64,000 nucleotides of DNA from Novosphingobium barchaimii LL02 (GTDB lineage: Bacteria > Pseudomonadota > Alphaproteobacteria > Sphingomonadales > Sphingomonadaceae). Below are positions 1 through 8,027 of this stretch, one piece after another. Made by a program: the position numbers and the translations under genes. Location of the stretch: the NCBI RefSeq assembly GCF_001046635.1, contig NZ_KQ130453.1, forward strand, positions 825,772-889,771. Direction: 5' to 3'. The notes under the pieces were generated by a model. That model did no database searches, had not been told where the DNA came from, and saw only the letters and a list, made by a program, of their open reading frames with translations. Within the stretch, counting starts at the first letter, position 1, and the number at the start of each line of letters is the position of its first letter.

Positions 1-26
1 TCCTGCAGCGTATCACCGGCAAATAA
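1..26 (+). CDS. 3' end of an unidentified gene (partial)
   Basis: The first bases can be read as the codons Leu-Gln-Arg-Ile-Thr-Gly-Lys followed by a TAA stop at 24-26. A strong bidirectional hairpin follows directly, which fits the end of a plus-strand gene facing the minus-strand gene at 80-1165. Too little is visible to name a product. It could also be non-coding. Confidence 0.35.
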
Positions 27-58
27 AAAGGCCGCGCCCTGACCGGCGCGGCCTTTTT
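25..58. terminator. bidirectional rho-independent terminator
   Basis: A 9-bp GC-rich stem (GGCCGCGCC / GGCGCGGCC) with a 6-nt loop is flanked by five A's on the left and five T's on the right. It can terminate transcription in both directions between two converging genes. Confidence 0.85.
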
Positions 59-79
59 ACCAGATCGACCAGGCGCGGG

Positions 80-1165
80 TCAGGCCATTGCAGTTGCCAG
101 TTCGGCATCACGCTCCGCCACTTTTGCACGCACAAGCGGGATGAGATCACGCCCGATGGCGATGACGTCCTCCACTGGGTCGAAGCCGCGCAGGATGAAG
201 GCGGAAACTCCGGCGTCGTAATAATCCATCAGCGCATCGGCAAGTTGCTCGGGTGTCCCGACCAGCGTGCCGGAATTGCTCTGCCCGCCGCGAAGCTGGT
301 TGATGCCGTTCCAGAAACATTTTTCCAGCCGGTCGCCCCTCGCCGCGAGTTCGGCGGTCCGTTTGAAACCATCAGCCTTCACCGCGGCGGTGTTCGGCGC
401 CAGCTTGCCCATGTTGGCAGCCACCGCCTCGCGGATCTCGTCGGCGCGGGCCCAGGCCGCTTCCTCGGTATCGGCGATGACGATGCGGATCGACATCAGG
501 AAGCGCGGGCTGCGATCATAAGGCGCGGCGGCCTCGCGGACTTTGCCGACCACTTCCGTCATGCCCGCGACCGTATCGGACAGGGTGGCGAACGTGTCGC
601 AATATTCGCCCGCCACTTCCAGCGCGGCCGGGCTCATGCCGCCGAAATAGACCGGGACTGTGCCCTGCGTGGGCTTGATCGCCGCGAAGCCACCGTTGAA
701 CCGAAACCACTTGCCCTCATGGTCGATGGGCTTGTCGCTGGTCCACATCCGGCGCAGCACCGCGATATATTCCTTCGCACGGTCATAGCGCTCGACTTTG
801 GTCCGGTAATCGCCGTCGGCCTGGGTTTCCTCGTCGCTGGCTGCGGTGATGATATGAACACCGACCCGGCCCGGCATTAGCCGATCAAGCGTGGCGAGCA
901 TGCGTGCCGCCATCGTCGGCGGAATGAAGCCGGGGCGGTGCGCCAGCATGACGCCAAGCCGCTTGGTATGGGCAGCGACATATCCGGCGATTGTGAAGTT
1001 GTCGGGCATGATCGCGGCATTGGCGACCAGTACCTTGTCGTAGCCCCAGGCGTCGTGAAGCTTGGCCATCTCGGCGATGCCTTCGGGATCGAATATTTCG
1101 AAGGGAACGGGATGCGTCTCGCTCGAAATGTTGTGGTTGAGCAGACCGTTGATCTCGACCGGCAT
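80..1165 (-). CDS. LLM-class flavin-dependent monooxygenase (SsuD-like)
   Basis: This 361-aa protein has the layout of bacterial luciferase-like, FMNH2-dependent monooxygenases of the alkanesulfonate (SsuD) branch: an early GLLNHN strand, the HRPGFIPPTMAARM segment near residue 75, GVHIITAASDEE near residue 100, and a C-terminal TPEQLADALMDYYDAGV stretch. Such enzymes use reduced flavin from a partner reductase to oxygenate small substrates in the cytoplasm. No reductase gene is visible nearby. It is clearly paralogous to the protein at 14835-16028, which shares the same HRPGFI-PTMAARM block. The substrate is unknown, and a sulfonate is not implied by the neighbours. It lies downstream of the methyltransferase gene but behind a terminator, so it probably has its own promoter. 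Confidence 0.85.
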   Translation of the reverse strand: MPVEINGLLNHNISSETHPVPFEIFDPEGIAEMAKLHDAWGYDKVLVANAAIMPDNFTIAGYVAAHTKRLGVMLAHRPGFIPPTMAARMLATLDRLMPGRVGVHIITAASDEETQADGDYRTKVERYDRAKEYIAVLRRMWTSDKPIDHEGKWFRFNGGFAAIKPTQGTVPVYFGGMSPAALEVAGEYCDTFATLSDTVAGMTEVVGKVREAAAPYDRSPRFLMSIRIVIADTEEAAWARADEIREAVAANMGKLAPNTAAVKADGFKRTAELAARGDRLEKCFWNGINQLRGGQSNSGTLVGTPEQLADALMDYYDAGVSAFILRGFDPVEDVIAIGRDLIPLVRAKVAERDAELATAMA

Positions 1166-1313
1166 GAGCGCGAGGCCCTCCCTGATGCTTGTTGAAGGCC
1201 CAAGTCTATGCTGGGTGAGACGCGCAGAAAATCGCGGTTTGCGAGTATCCGACAGGTGGACCGCAGCCGCTGAAGAACGCTTTGCCCTGGTTCATTACGG
1301 GGAACAAAACGAA

Positions 1314-1342
1314 ACAACCCAGGGCAGCTTGCCCTGGGTTGT
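1314..1342 (-). terminator. rho-independent terminator after the methyltransferase gene
   Basis: A perfect 12-bp stem (ACAACCCAGGGC / GCCCTGGGTTGT) with a 5-nt loop lies just past the stop of the gene at 1420-2604. On the minus strand it is followed by a T-rich stretch (complement of 1295-1313), as expected for termination in that direction. Confidence 0.8.
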
Positions 1343-1419
1343 CGCGCGGCTTCGCCGTCCGCAAAGACGAATCTTTCGTGGCCATGCGCCCGATTAGAAC
1401 GAGCGGGCAGCGATTTATC

Positions 1420-2604
1420 CTACTTCGTCGCCGAGCAGGCGTACCAGCTGCCGATCATCGCCCGTCCTTCGGGGTGGCCTTCGGTGAAGAAGTCCGACCG
1501 GTCCGGCTTCAGGAAGAACGTGCCCTTGCGGTAACCCACCAGCACGCCTTCAGCATCGAACCCGGCATCGAGGGCAACCTTCATCCAGTCCGTCCGGGCC
1601 AGCGAGGTCATGAACGGTTCGTTGTTGTAATGGCTCTCGAAATCGCAGCGCATCTGGTCCCAGAGCGACATGTGCTCATGGCGCGGCGGGACGTCGACGT
1701 GGCACATCACCCCGCCCTCTCGCAGCAGGCGGTGGCATTCCTTGAAGATGCCGCGCATGCCCTTGGCCGAAGTCTCGTGAAGCACCGCCGACGAGCAGAC
1801 GAGGTCGAAGCTGCCGTCCTCGAAATCGGTATGTTCGGCGTCCTGCTGGCTGAAGTGGATCGGCGCGCCCATCGCCTCGGCGCGGGCGTGGCCGTAGCGC
1901 AGCATCGGCGCGCCGACATCCAGCGCGAAGACTTCGGCATCGGGGAAAGCCTGAGCGATCGCCACGGTGGAATGGCCCACCGAGCAGCCGAGGTCCAGGA
2001 TGCGCTTCGGCTTGAAGTCCGGGTAGAAGTCCTGGACATGGCTGGCCAGCGTATGGCCGCGCCCGTCATTCTTCCAGCCGCCGTTGAGGTTGCGCAGGTA
2101 CGTGGAAGCGAAACGGTCGTACAGCGCGCCGGCGCGGAAATCGCCCACGGCGGTGTCGACGGTGTAGCTGCCGGGCATCCGATGATGGTCGAAGGCGGAG
2201 ATATAGCGCGGGATCGCAAGCTCCGGGTTCAAGCGAAGGCTGCCTTTCGGCTCGGACACCTGCGCCTCGACCTTAGCCGAAAGCTCCTCGAACTGGCGGT
2301 CGATGGCACCGTCGAGCGAAAGCCAGATGCGGTCCTGGTAGAACAGCGACAGCGTCAACCAGTACTGATGCAGCGGATGCGCTTCCAGCGCCTGGCGGAC
2401 CTGGGTGCTGGACGTGGGCTTGCGGCCGGTCTTCTTCTCGATGCCGGGTACGATCACTTCGTCCAGCAGTCGGCGGTCGAGCGGGTCCATGTTCTTGCTG
2501 GTCCACGCGCGCATGGAGAGGAAGTGATCCTCCATCGCCTGCTCGTCATGATTGGACTGCGGCATGACGGCATGACCGAAATGTTCCTGGCGGTACTGTT
2601 CCAT
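1420..2604 (-). CDS. class I SAM-dependent methyltransferase
   Basis: This 394-aa protein carries a Rossmann methyltransferase domain in its second half. Motif I is ILDLGCSVGHSTVAIAQ near residue 200, the acidic ribose-binding strand is VFALDVG, and motif IV-like FDLVCSSAVLHE follows. The first 190 residues form a charged helical extension with no motif that I recognise, longer than in minimal methyltransferases. It is the last of three minus-strand genes (3578 to 1420) with gaps of 4 and 22 bp, so it is probably co-transcribed with the AllA-like protein and the small coiled-coil protein. The acceptor is unknown; an O- or C-methylation step in the surrounding catabolic island is possible. Confidence 0.8.
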   Translation of the reverse strand: MEQYRQEHFGHAVMPQSNHDEQAMEDHFLSMRAWTSKNMDPLDRRLLDEVIVPGIEKKTGRKPTSSTQVRQALEAHPLHQYWLTLSLFYQDRIWLSLDGAIDRQFEELSAKVEAQVSEPKGSLRLNPELAIPRYISAFDHHRMPGSYTVDTAVGDFRAGALYDRFASTYLRNLNGGWKNDGRGHTLASHVQDFYPDFKPKRILDLGCSVGHSTVAIAQAFPDAEVFALDVGAPMLRYGHARAEAMGAPIHFSQQDAEHTDFEDGSFDLVCSSAVLHETSAKGMRGIFKECHRLLREGGVMCHVDVPPRHEHMSLWDQMRCDFESHYNNEPFMTSLARTDWMKVALDAGFDAEGVLVGYRKGTFFLKPDRSDFFTEGHPEGRAMIGSWYACSATK

Positions 2605-2626
2605 GGCTTAGGGCTCCCGTTTCAGG

Positions 2627-2983
2627 TCAATCGCGGGTGACGGCGTCAAGCACGCCTTCGTAATCGTGCTGGTCGGCCAGTGCCTCGGGCATCAGCTTGT
2701 CGCGGGCAGAGCCCAGCACGCGGTCGTAGATACCTTGCCGGTAGGCCGCGCGGTGCGCGCGCGCTTCGTCATCGGGGGCGAATGTGTCGATATCCGCGGG
2801 TCCATGCAAGTCCGCAGCCTTCAACAGCCGCTCGTTCGCATCGAGCCGGTCCTTGAGCACGACCACTTCGCCCAGCAGCGCCAACACCAGCCCGGCGAGG
2901 GCATCGACCGTTTCGCTCTCGAAAACCACCGGCTGGCTGCCCTTGGACCGCGCTTTGCGATCGAGGTTCATGCGCTCTGCCAT
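2627..2983 (-). CDS. small hypothetical protein, helical
   Basis: This encodes 118 residues from ATG at 2983; a TTG directly upstream is a less likely start. The protein is charged and helical, with a central Leu/Val-rich segment (LAGLVLALLGEVVVLKDRL) that could form a coiled coil, and an Asp/Arg-rich second half. There is no signal peptide or enzymatic motif, and I do not recognise a family. It is separated by 4 bp from the upstream AllA-like gene and by 22 bp from the downstream methyltransferase, so it is very likely translated from one mRNA with them and may be an accessory subunit. Confidence 0.6.
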   Translation of the reverse strand: MAERMNLDRKARSKGSQPVVFESETVDALAGLVLALLGEVVVLKDRLDANERLLKAADLHGPADIDTFAPDDEARAHRAAYRQGIYDRVLGSARDKLMPEALADQHDYEGVLDAVTRD

Positions 2984-2987
2984 CAAC

Positions 2988-3578
2988 TCACTCCATCAAT
3001 TCGAAACGGAACACGTTGCCGGTGCGGGCGACGATATCCTTCTTGTCGAGATCCGGGCCGTGGGCCTCCTCGGTCAGGGCGTCCTTCGCCTTGAGGTCGT
3101 AGCCGGTCTGGCTGGACAGGATCACCACAAGGTCGGTCCCATCCTCAACCGCGAAGGGAAATTCATGCCAGGTGCCAAGGTGCATGGCAAAGCCCGCAGT
3201 CCCGTCGAAACGAAAGGCGCGCACCTGTGAAAGGTCGGGAAGCTCACCATCCCCCGGCGGCGCCATGACCGCAACGAAAGGTTTGCCGCCCAACGGCACG
3301 AAGGCCTGAGTGTGCTGGAAGTGGCGCTCCATATAGCGCACTTCGCCGGGGCGCCGGTCCATCTGCGCCAGCGTGACTTCTACCGGATGCTCGCACAGGA
3401 ACCGAGCCGGGTAGCTCATTTTAACCGCGCCTTTGTAGAAATCGACCGAAACGGGCTTCACCGGCGCCTCGCGTCCGATCACGGCACCGAAAGGCGCCAG
3501 CGCCTCGGGCGTCGCCGGTTCGACCGTGAGATCGATCACCTTGCATTCAGCCATGGAATTGCCGCCAACCTTGGTCAT
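2988..3578 (-). CDS. ureidoglycolate lyase (AllA)-family protein
   Basis: This 196-aa cupin-fold protein resembles ureidoglycolate lyase/hydrolase: an early PFGAVI segment, then RHFQHTQAFVPLGGKPFVAVMAPP in the middle (the conserved His and Gln lie in its first half) and HLGTWHEFPF further on. True AllA releases glyoxylate and urea from ureidoglycolate. No other allantoin or ureide gene is present here, so the local function may be a related lyase reaction. ATG 3578 is chosen because GAGGGGG lies 3 nt upstream; ATG 3554 is the alternative. It is the first gene of a three-gene operon and is divergent from the FAD oxidoreductase across a 215-bp gap that must hold both promoters. Confidence 0.75.
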   Translation of the reverse strand: MTKVGGNSMAECKVIDLTVEPATPEALAPFGAVIGREAPVKPVSVDFYKGAVKMSYPARFLCEHPVEVTLAQMDRRPGEVRYMERHFQHTQAFVPLGGKPFVAVMAPPGDGELPDLSQVRAFRFDGTAGFAMHLGTWHEFPFAVEDGTDLVVILSSQTGYDLKAKDALTEEAHGPDLDKKDIVARTGNVFRFELME

Positions 3579-3793
3579 GGACCCCCTCGTGGGTATTCGC
3601 TCCGACCGGGCTGCACCTTTGCAACCTCTGTCTTGCCCGGTCATGCGCGGAGGATTGCGGATTCGAGCGGGGATCGAACTGTTTGATCGCTGGCCGGATA
3701 GCCGCAGAGTGGATAGCTTCCTCCCGGCGGTCGCCCTGGCCCGCCATATTGGCCAAGCCTTGGTGTTCGATACCAAGAATTTCAGGTGTTTTG

Positions 3794-5353
3794 ATGAGCA
3801 GCGCGATTGTCGAGAAACAGTTGGTTTCGGCCCTGACCGAGGCTCTGGGGGCCAATGCGGTCATCCATGAGGGCGATGCCCTCGCCTACTTCTCGAACGA
3901 CGTCTACCGCGGCGGCGGTGCCCCGCAGGCGGTCGTTCGCCCGGCCAGCATCGAGGCGCTTCAGGACACCGTGCGCATCTGCGCAGCAGCGGGCGCCGCC
4001 ATGGTCCCGCGCGGCGGCGGCGCATCCTATACAGATGCCTACCTCGTCCCCGCAGGCGGCCATGTGCTGTTCGACACCGGCGCACTGGATACGATCGAGA
4101 TCGACGAGCAGAACGCCGTCGTCACCGTCGAGGCCGGAGTTACATGGATGGCGCTCAAGACCGCGCTCGACGCCAAGGGGCTGCGCACGCCGTTCTGGGG
4201 GCCGTTCTCCGGCATAGCCGCCACCGTTGGCGGCAGCGTGAGCCAGAACACCCTCAGCCATGGCAGCACCGCACACGGTATCTCTGCGCAGTCGGTCCTG
4301 TCGATGGACGTCGTCCTGGCCAGCGGCGAGGTCCTCTCGACCAGCGCCAGTTCGGCCATGCGCTTTTACGGGCCCGACCTCACCGGCCTGTTCACCGGAG
4401 ACTGCGGCATCTTCGGGATCAAGGCCCGCATCCGCCTGCCCCTGCTGCCGGTGCTGCCGCATTTCGAATGCCTCAGCTTCGCCTTCGACAGTTTCGCCGA
4501 CTACCACGCCGCTTCGCGCAAGGCGGCGATGGCGCGGCTCGACGATTCGCACTTCGGCCTCGACCTGGCGCTGTCGCAGGGCCAGATCGGACGGCAGGAC
4601 GGTATGGGCGCACGCCTCAAGATCGCCGCCGAAGTGCTGCGAAAAGCGCCGGACAAGATGAAGGGCATTGCCCAGTTGGTCCGCATGGCATTGGCGGGCG
4701 AGAACCCGATGCGTGCGGGCGCCTATATGTGCCACTTCATGATCGAGGGGTTCGACGCCGACGAGGCCGCGCACAAGGCGAAGATCCTGCGCCGCCTGCT
4801 GTCCGGGCTGGGCCGCGAGATCGCCAATTCGATCCCCACGTTCGTCCACTCGGTGCCATTCGCGCCGCTGTTCAACGTGCTTGGCCCCGGCGGCGAGCGC
4901 TGGGTGCCGATCCACGGGGTGCTGGCCCATGATCAGGTGGTGGCGTTCGACACCGCCTACAAGGCGCTGATCGCCGGCCGCAAGGCGGAGATGGAGCAGC
5001 TTGGAGTGTGGACCGGCACGATGTTCTCGCCGGTGGGGGCTTCCGGCTTCCTCTACGAAGTGGCGCTCTACTGGCCGGATGATCGCACCGCCTACCACCG
5101 CACCACCTTGGGCGCGGAATACCTCGGCCAGCAGCCGCACTTCGACGCCAACGAACCATCGCGCGCCTATGCCGACGATCTCAAGCGCGCCATCGTCGCG
5201 CTGATGCAGGAGCACGGCGCGGGCCATTTCCAGCTCGGCCGCGCCTATCCCTACAAGCAGCGGCTCTCATCGCAGGCGATCTCGCTGCTGAGCGCGGTGA
5301 AGACCGAACTGGACCCCAAGGGACTGATGAACCCCGGCGCGCTGGGGTTCTGA
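3794..5353 (+). CDS. FAD-linked oxidoreductase (D-lactate dehydrogenase/VAO type)
   Basis: This 519-aa flavoprotein belongs to the PCMH-type FAD-binding family. The N-terminal FAD domain shows AVVRPASIEALQDTVRICAAAG, MVPRGGGASY, and GPFSGIAATVGGSVSQN around residues 130-145. The C-terminal cap ends in ELDPKGLMNPG, the usual end of DLD/GlcD-type oxidases. Such enzymes oxidise 2-hydroxy acids or phenolic alcohols and pass electrons to oxygen, quinone or cytochrome c. A c-type cytochrome is encoded 1 kb away on the other strand, which makes a flavocytochrome-like partnership possible. ATG 3794 follows CAGGTG, and there is no signal peptide. A terminator follows at 5386. Confidence 0.8.
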   Translation: MSSAIVEKQLVSALTEALGANAVIHEGDALAYFSNDVYRGGGAPQAVVRPASIEALQDTVRICAAAGAAMVPRGGGASYTDAYLVPAGGHVLFDTGALDTIEIDEQNAVVTVEAGVTWMALKTALDAKGLRTPFWGPFSGIAATVGGSVSQNTLSHGSTAHGISAQSVLSMDVVLASGEVLSTSASSAMRFYGPDLTGLFTGDCGIFGIKARIRLPLLPVLPHFECLSFAFDSFADYHAASRKAAMARLDDSHFGLDLALSQGQIGRQDGMGARLKIAAEVLRKAPDKMKGIAQLVRMALAGENPMRAGAYMCHFMIEGFDADEAAHKAKILRRLLSGLGREIANSIPTFVHSVPFAPLFNVLGPGGERWVPIHGVLAHDQVVAFDTAYKALIAGRKAEMEQLGVWTGTMFSPVGASGFLYEVALYWPDDRTAYHRTTLGAEYLGQQPHFDANEPSRAYADDLKRAIVALMQEHGAGHFQLGRAYPYKQRLSSQAISLLSAVKTELDPKGLMNPGALGF

Positions 5354-5385
5354 CCCTAGCCGAAGCTCTTACGGCACCGACAAAG

Positions 5386-5423
5386 AAAAACCCCGGCAGG
5401 AGCAATCCCGCCGGGGTTTTTTG
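5386..5423. terminator. bidirectional rho-independent terminator
   Basis: The stem CCCCGGC / GCCGGGG has a run of A's on its left and TTTTTT on its right. It sits between two converging genes, which stop at 5353 (plus) and 5440 (minus), so it can serve both. Confidence 0.85.
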
Positions 5424-5439
5424 TGCCGTATACGCCGGG

Positions 5440-6357
5440 TCAGCGCTTCATCAGGCGGGCCGGAAGAGCGTCCGTCAACAGGGCGTCAAGCTGCCGGCGC
5501 GCCTTGGCGCTGCCCGCGCCGTACCCTTCCAGAAACAGCCCCGCACGCTGGTTTGCAAGTTCCAAGGGCGCCAATTGCTGCGGGCCCGGCTGACCCGGAT
5601 CGCAGATCGCACCGCCGAAATAATGGTTCGCGCCTTCGAGAACGAGGCCATAGCGCTGGCTGCCCGGCGCGGCCGCCTCGAACGGGGTGAGGTGCGCCTT
5701 CCAGCCGTCGACCGTCTCGGCCGTCATGCCGGGCACGATGTCGAGCGTGCCGGTCTGGATCAGCGCCGGGACCGCAAGCGCGCCGTAACCCTGCTCGGTC
5801 ACCAGCACCGGGATCACCGGCGGCGGCGAAAAGGCGATCACCGCCTTGGCCAAGCGCGGCACCAGCGGCAGTTGCAGGCCTTCCGGCAGCACCGGCTGCG
5901 CCCCGCCCATCATAGTCGCCACAAGCCCACCATAGGAATGGCCTGCCGCCACGAATGGCGCATCGCCGATATGCCCGATGAGGGCGCGCATGTCCTCGAT
6001 CCGCGCTTTCCAGCTGGCAAGACCCTTGAACTGCGCGGTCTGGGGATGCTCGAGGGAATCGACATGAAGCGGCGCCAGCACCCGCCAGCCCGCCGTAACC
6101 CAAGGGCTAACGATCAGGCCGTAATACTTCGGCGCCGAAGCCGCCCCGTGCGAGAACAGGATCGTGCCGCGCGGCTTGCCCGCAGGCCGCCACTCGGTGA
6201 CCGAAACCGGGCGCGCTTCGGCAGTCTTGATTTCGATGACCGAGGATGCCGGCGCCGGCCCGGCAAGCGCCCGGCCCGCCACCAGCATGGCAGCAGCTGC
6301 GGAGCAACCGGCCAGCAGCGAGCGGCGCGAGAGCGAAAGACTGCCCGCCGCGATCAA
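5440..6357 (-). CDS. exported alpha/beta hydrolase (Tat/lipoprotein-like signal, TTG start)
   Basis: This 305-aa alpha/beta hydrolase has the nucleophile elbow GHSYGG, an oxyanion-type segment LFSHGAASAP, a late acid region around TGTLDIVPG and a catalytic His in EGANHYFGG. It resembles PET-hydrolase or dienelactone-type esterases. The N-terminus reads SRRSLLAGCSAAAAMLVAG, which looks like a twin-arginine signal that also contains a lipobox-like LAGC, so it is probably exported. TTG 6357 is preferred because it includes this signal and overlaps the cytochrome c stop as TTGA, implying translational coupling. Later starts would lose the signal. It likely hydrolyses an ester in the periplasm together with the other esterases in the island. 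Confidence 0.75.
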   Translation of the reverse strand: MIAAGSLSLSRRSLLAGCSAAAAMLVAGRALAGPAPASSVIEIKTAEARPVSVTEWRPAGKPRGTILFSHGAASAPKYYGLIVSPWVTAGWRVLAPLHVDSLEHPQTAQFKGLASWKARIEDMRALIGHIGDAPFVAAGHSYGGLVATMMGGAQPVLPEGLQLPLVPRLAKAVIAFSPPPVIPVLVTEQGYGALAVPALIQTGTLDIVPGMTAETVDGWKAHLTPFEAAAPGSQRYGLVLEGANHYFGGAICDPGQPGPQQLAPLELANQRAGLFLEGYGAGSAKARRQLDALLTDALPARLMKR

Positions 6358-6755
6358 GGCGCAGGCTTCTTGAGATAGGCGATCACGGCTTTGCGGTCTT
6401 CCGGCTTGGATAAGCCCGCGAATACCATCGACGTGCCTGGAACCACGCTGGCCGGGCGGGTCAGCCACTTGTCCAGCGTGGCCTCGTTCCAGGTGACGCC
6501 GGCCTTGGTCATCGCGGCGGAATACCGGAAGCCCTTCACCGAGGCGGCTTTCTTGCCGACGACGCCCGAAAGATTGGGGCCAACCTTGTTCGGTCCTCCC
6601 GCGTTCACCGTGTGGCAGGCCATGCAGCGCATGTACACGCGCTTGCCCGCTACAGCGTCGGTTGCCGGCGGCGCCGCCGAAACGATTCCCGGGACCGCCA
6701 TCATGCACGCAGCAGCTGCGATCGCGAGTGCCGGGACGATGATCTTTCTGGTCAT
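6354..6755 (-). CDS. class I c-type cytochrome, periplasmic
   Basis: This 133-aa protein begins with a clear Sec signal peptide (IIVPALAIAAAACMMAVPGIVSAA). It then shows the haem c motif CMACH near residue 45, GPNLSGVVG, and a distal Met ligand in GTSMVFAG near residue 108. This is the mitochondrial-type soluble cytochrome c fold. It should shuttle electrons in the periplasm. Its stop is coupled to the hydrolase start. The closest redox partner in the window is the FAD oxidoreductase at 3794-5353, although that protein lacks an export signal, so direct transfer is uncertain. Confidence 0.9.
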   Translation of the reverse strand: MTRKIIVPALAIAAAACMMAVPGIVSAAPPATDAVAGKRVYMRCMACHTVNAGGPNKVGPNLSGVVGKKAASVKGFRYSAAMTKAGVTWNEATLDKWLTRPASVVPGTSMVFAGLSKPEDRKAVIAYLKKPAP

Positions 6756-6941
6756 GTGTGAAGCCCACCCTTTGGAATTGTGTTTTGCCGCTCAGGCCTG
6801 GATTTTGCACCGCCTTCTCTGTCGGAAAGCTGTACCCGAGGCCCACGCGGCCCCTTATGTCCAGTCACTTTCAAATCTAGTTCGCCGCGCCGGGCTTGCC
6901 CGGTCGGCACCGCCGATTATCCGCCTTGCGGACAGCACCCG

Positions 6942-8027
6942 TCAGCGATGCGCCTTGAGCCAGGCGGCCGCGCGCAAGGCGGCATTGGCCCGAATGTCGG
7001 CGTAAAAAAGTCCGATATCATGATAATGCAGGCTTCCGCCCGGCAGCGGCTTGAGGTCCAGCCCCGGCGCCAGATAGCTGACCGCAAGGCCGCGTTCGCA
7101 GCTTACGGCGACGGCGCCTGCGCGCAGCGGCCTCAACGCACCGGCACCAGGGTCGCCCGGGACCGTGCCTTTTGCCTCGGAGGAAAGCGAAGCGGGGCGG
7201 CTCCTGTCGAACGTCACCGGGTTGATGCAGAGCGGCTGCCTGCCTGGAACATCGCCGTATTTCTCGACGAAGCCCTTTTCAAACGCCGCGACGACGGGAG
7301 CCAGATCCGCGCCCGCCTCGATCGCGTTCCACTGCAATGCACATCCCGTCTGCGCGGGTTTATCGCAGATCGGAACGTGCTTGTAGCGCAGCCCGAACTC
7401 ACCCTCGGACAGATTGATGCCGACGATATAGGCCGCCACCATGCGCTTCTGTAGCGGCGTGCCATCGATACGCTGCTCCAGCAGGTCGGCGATGTGTTTG
7501 GCGCCCTGGCTATGCCCGGCGATGATGAAGGGCCGGCCCTTGCTAACGTTCGCCAGGAACCAGTCGAAAGCCCGCTCGACATCTGCATAGGCGAAGGCAT
7601 AGGCCGCGTCGCGGTAAGCCGGGTCTCTGAGCGCCTTGTAGCTGGCGGCTCTGTAACGCGGCGCCCATATCCGGCAGCACGCGCCGAAAACGCTGGCCTG
7701 CCGGGCCATCACGCTTTCGTCCACCCAGGCATTGGCCTTTACGTCGCGGGGGTCCTGGCTCCACTGCGTCTCGCTGCGGAACGTAGTGGGGTGGACGTAA
7801 AACACGTCGACACCGGGATCGCGCGCTGCCGGGCTCGCGCCTTCAGGCAAGGCGCTTGCCGCTCCCGCGCCGCCTGGCCCTGCTGCCCAGCTGGCAGGAT
7901 CGGCGTAGTCGGGCGCGGGCGCAGCGCTAGCGGCGATGTTCTCCTGCGGCGTTGCTGCCGATACATTGGGGGAACCTAAAAGCGCCGAAGCAGCCAATAG
8001 AAGCATCCGAGCCGCCGCCATCGTCAT
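6942..8027 (-). CDS. DUF3089 family alpha/beta hydrolase, exported
   Basis: This 361-aa protein starts with a signal peptide (RMLLLAASALLGSPNVSAA). It contains DVFYVHPTTF near residue 75, typical of DUF3089 lipase-like proteins, and the nucleophile elbow GHSQGAKHIADLL near residue 170. Members of this family are predicted esterases of unknown substrate. ATG 8027 overlaps the stop of the MFS transporter gene (ATGA), so the two are translated together. The link suggests that the hydrolase frees a product that the transporter imports. The 186 bp between its stop and the cytochrome gene hold nothing that I recognise. Confidence 0.8.
   Translation of the reverse strand: MTMAAARMLLLAASALLGSPNVSAATPQENIAASAAPAPDYADPASWAAGPGGAGAASALPEGASPAARDPGVDVFYVHPTTFRSETQWSQDPRDVKANAWVDESVMARQASVFGACCRIWAPRYRAASYKALRDPAYRDAAYAFAYADVERAFDWFLANVSKGRPFIIAGHSQGAKHIADLLEQRIDGTPLQKRMVAAYIVGINLSEGEFGLRYKHVPICDKPAQTGCALQWNAIEAGADLAPVVAAFEKGFVEKYGDVPGRQPLCINPVTFDRSRPASLSSEAKGTVPGDPGAGALRPLRAGAVAVSCERGLAVSYLAPGLDLKPLPGGSLHYHDIGLFYADIRANAALRAAAWLKAHR

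Noticed and set aside
1282-2640. Long plus-strand open frame of about 450 codons
   Set aside because: It lies opposite the methyltransferase gene, its product is rich in Arg, His and Ala without motifs, and the minus-strand protein has clear family signatures.
3782-5227. Long minus-strand open frame opposite the FAD oxidoreductase
   Set aside because: It is a high-GC shadow with no recognisable domain. The plus strand encodes a standard flavoprotein with a ribosome site and a terminator.
3794-6755. FAD oxidase and cytochrome c as a true p-cresol methylhydroxylase-type flavocytochrome
   Set aside because: The two genes are convergent rather than in one operon, and the flavoprotein has no export signal while the cytochrome does. 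Kept only as a possibility in the gene notes.
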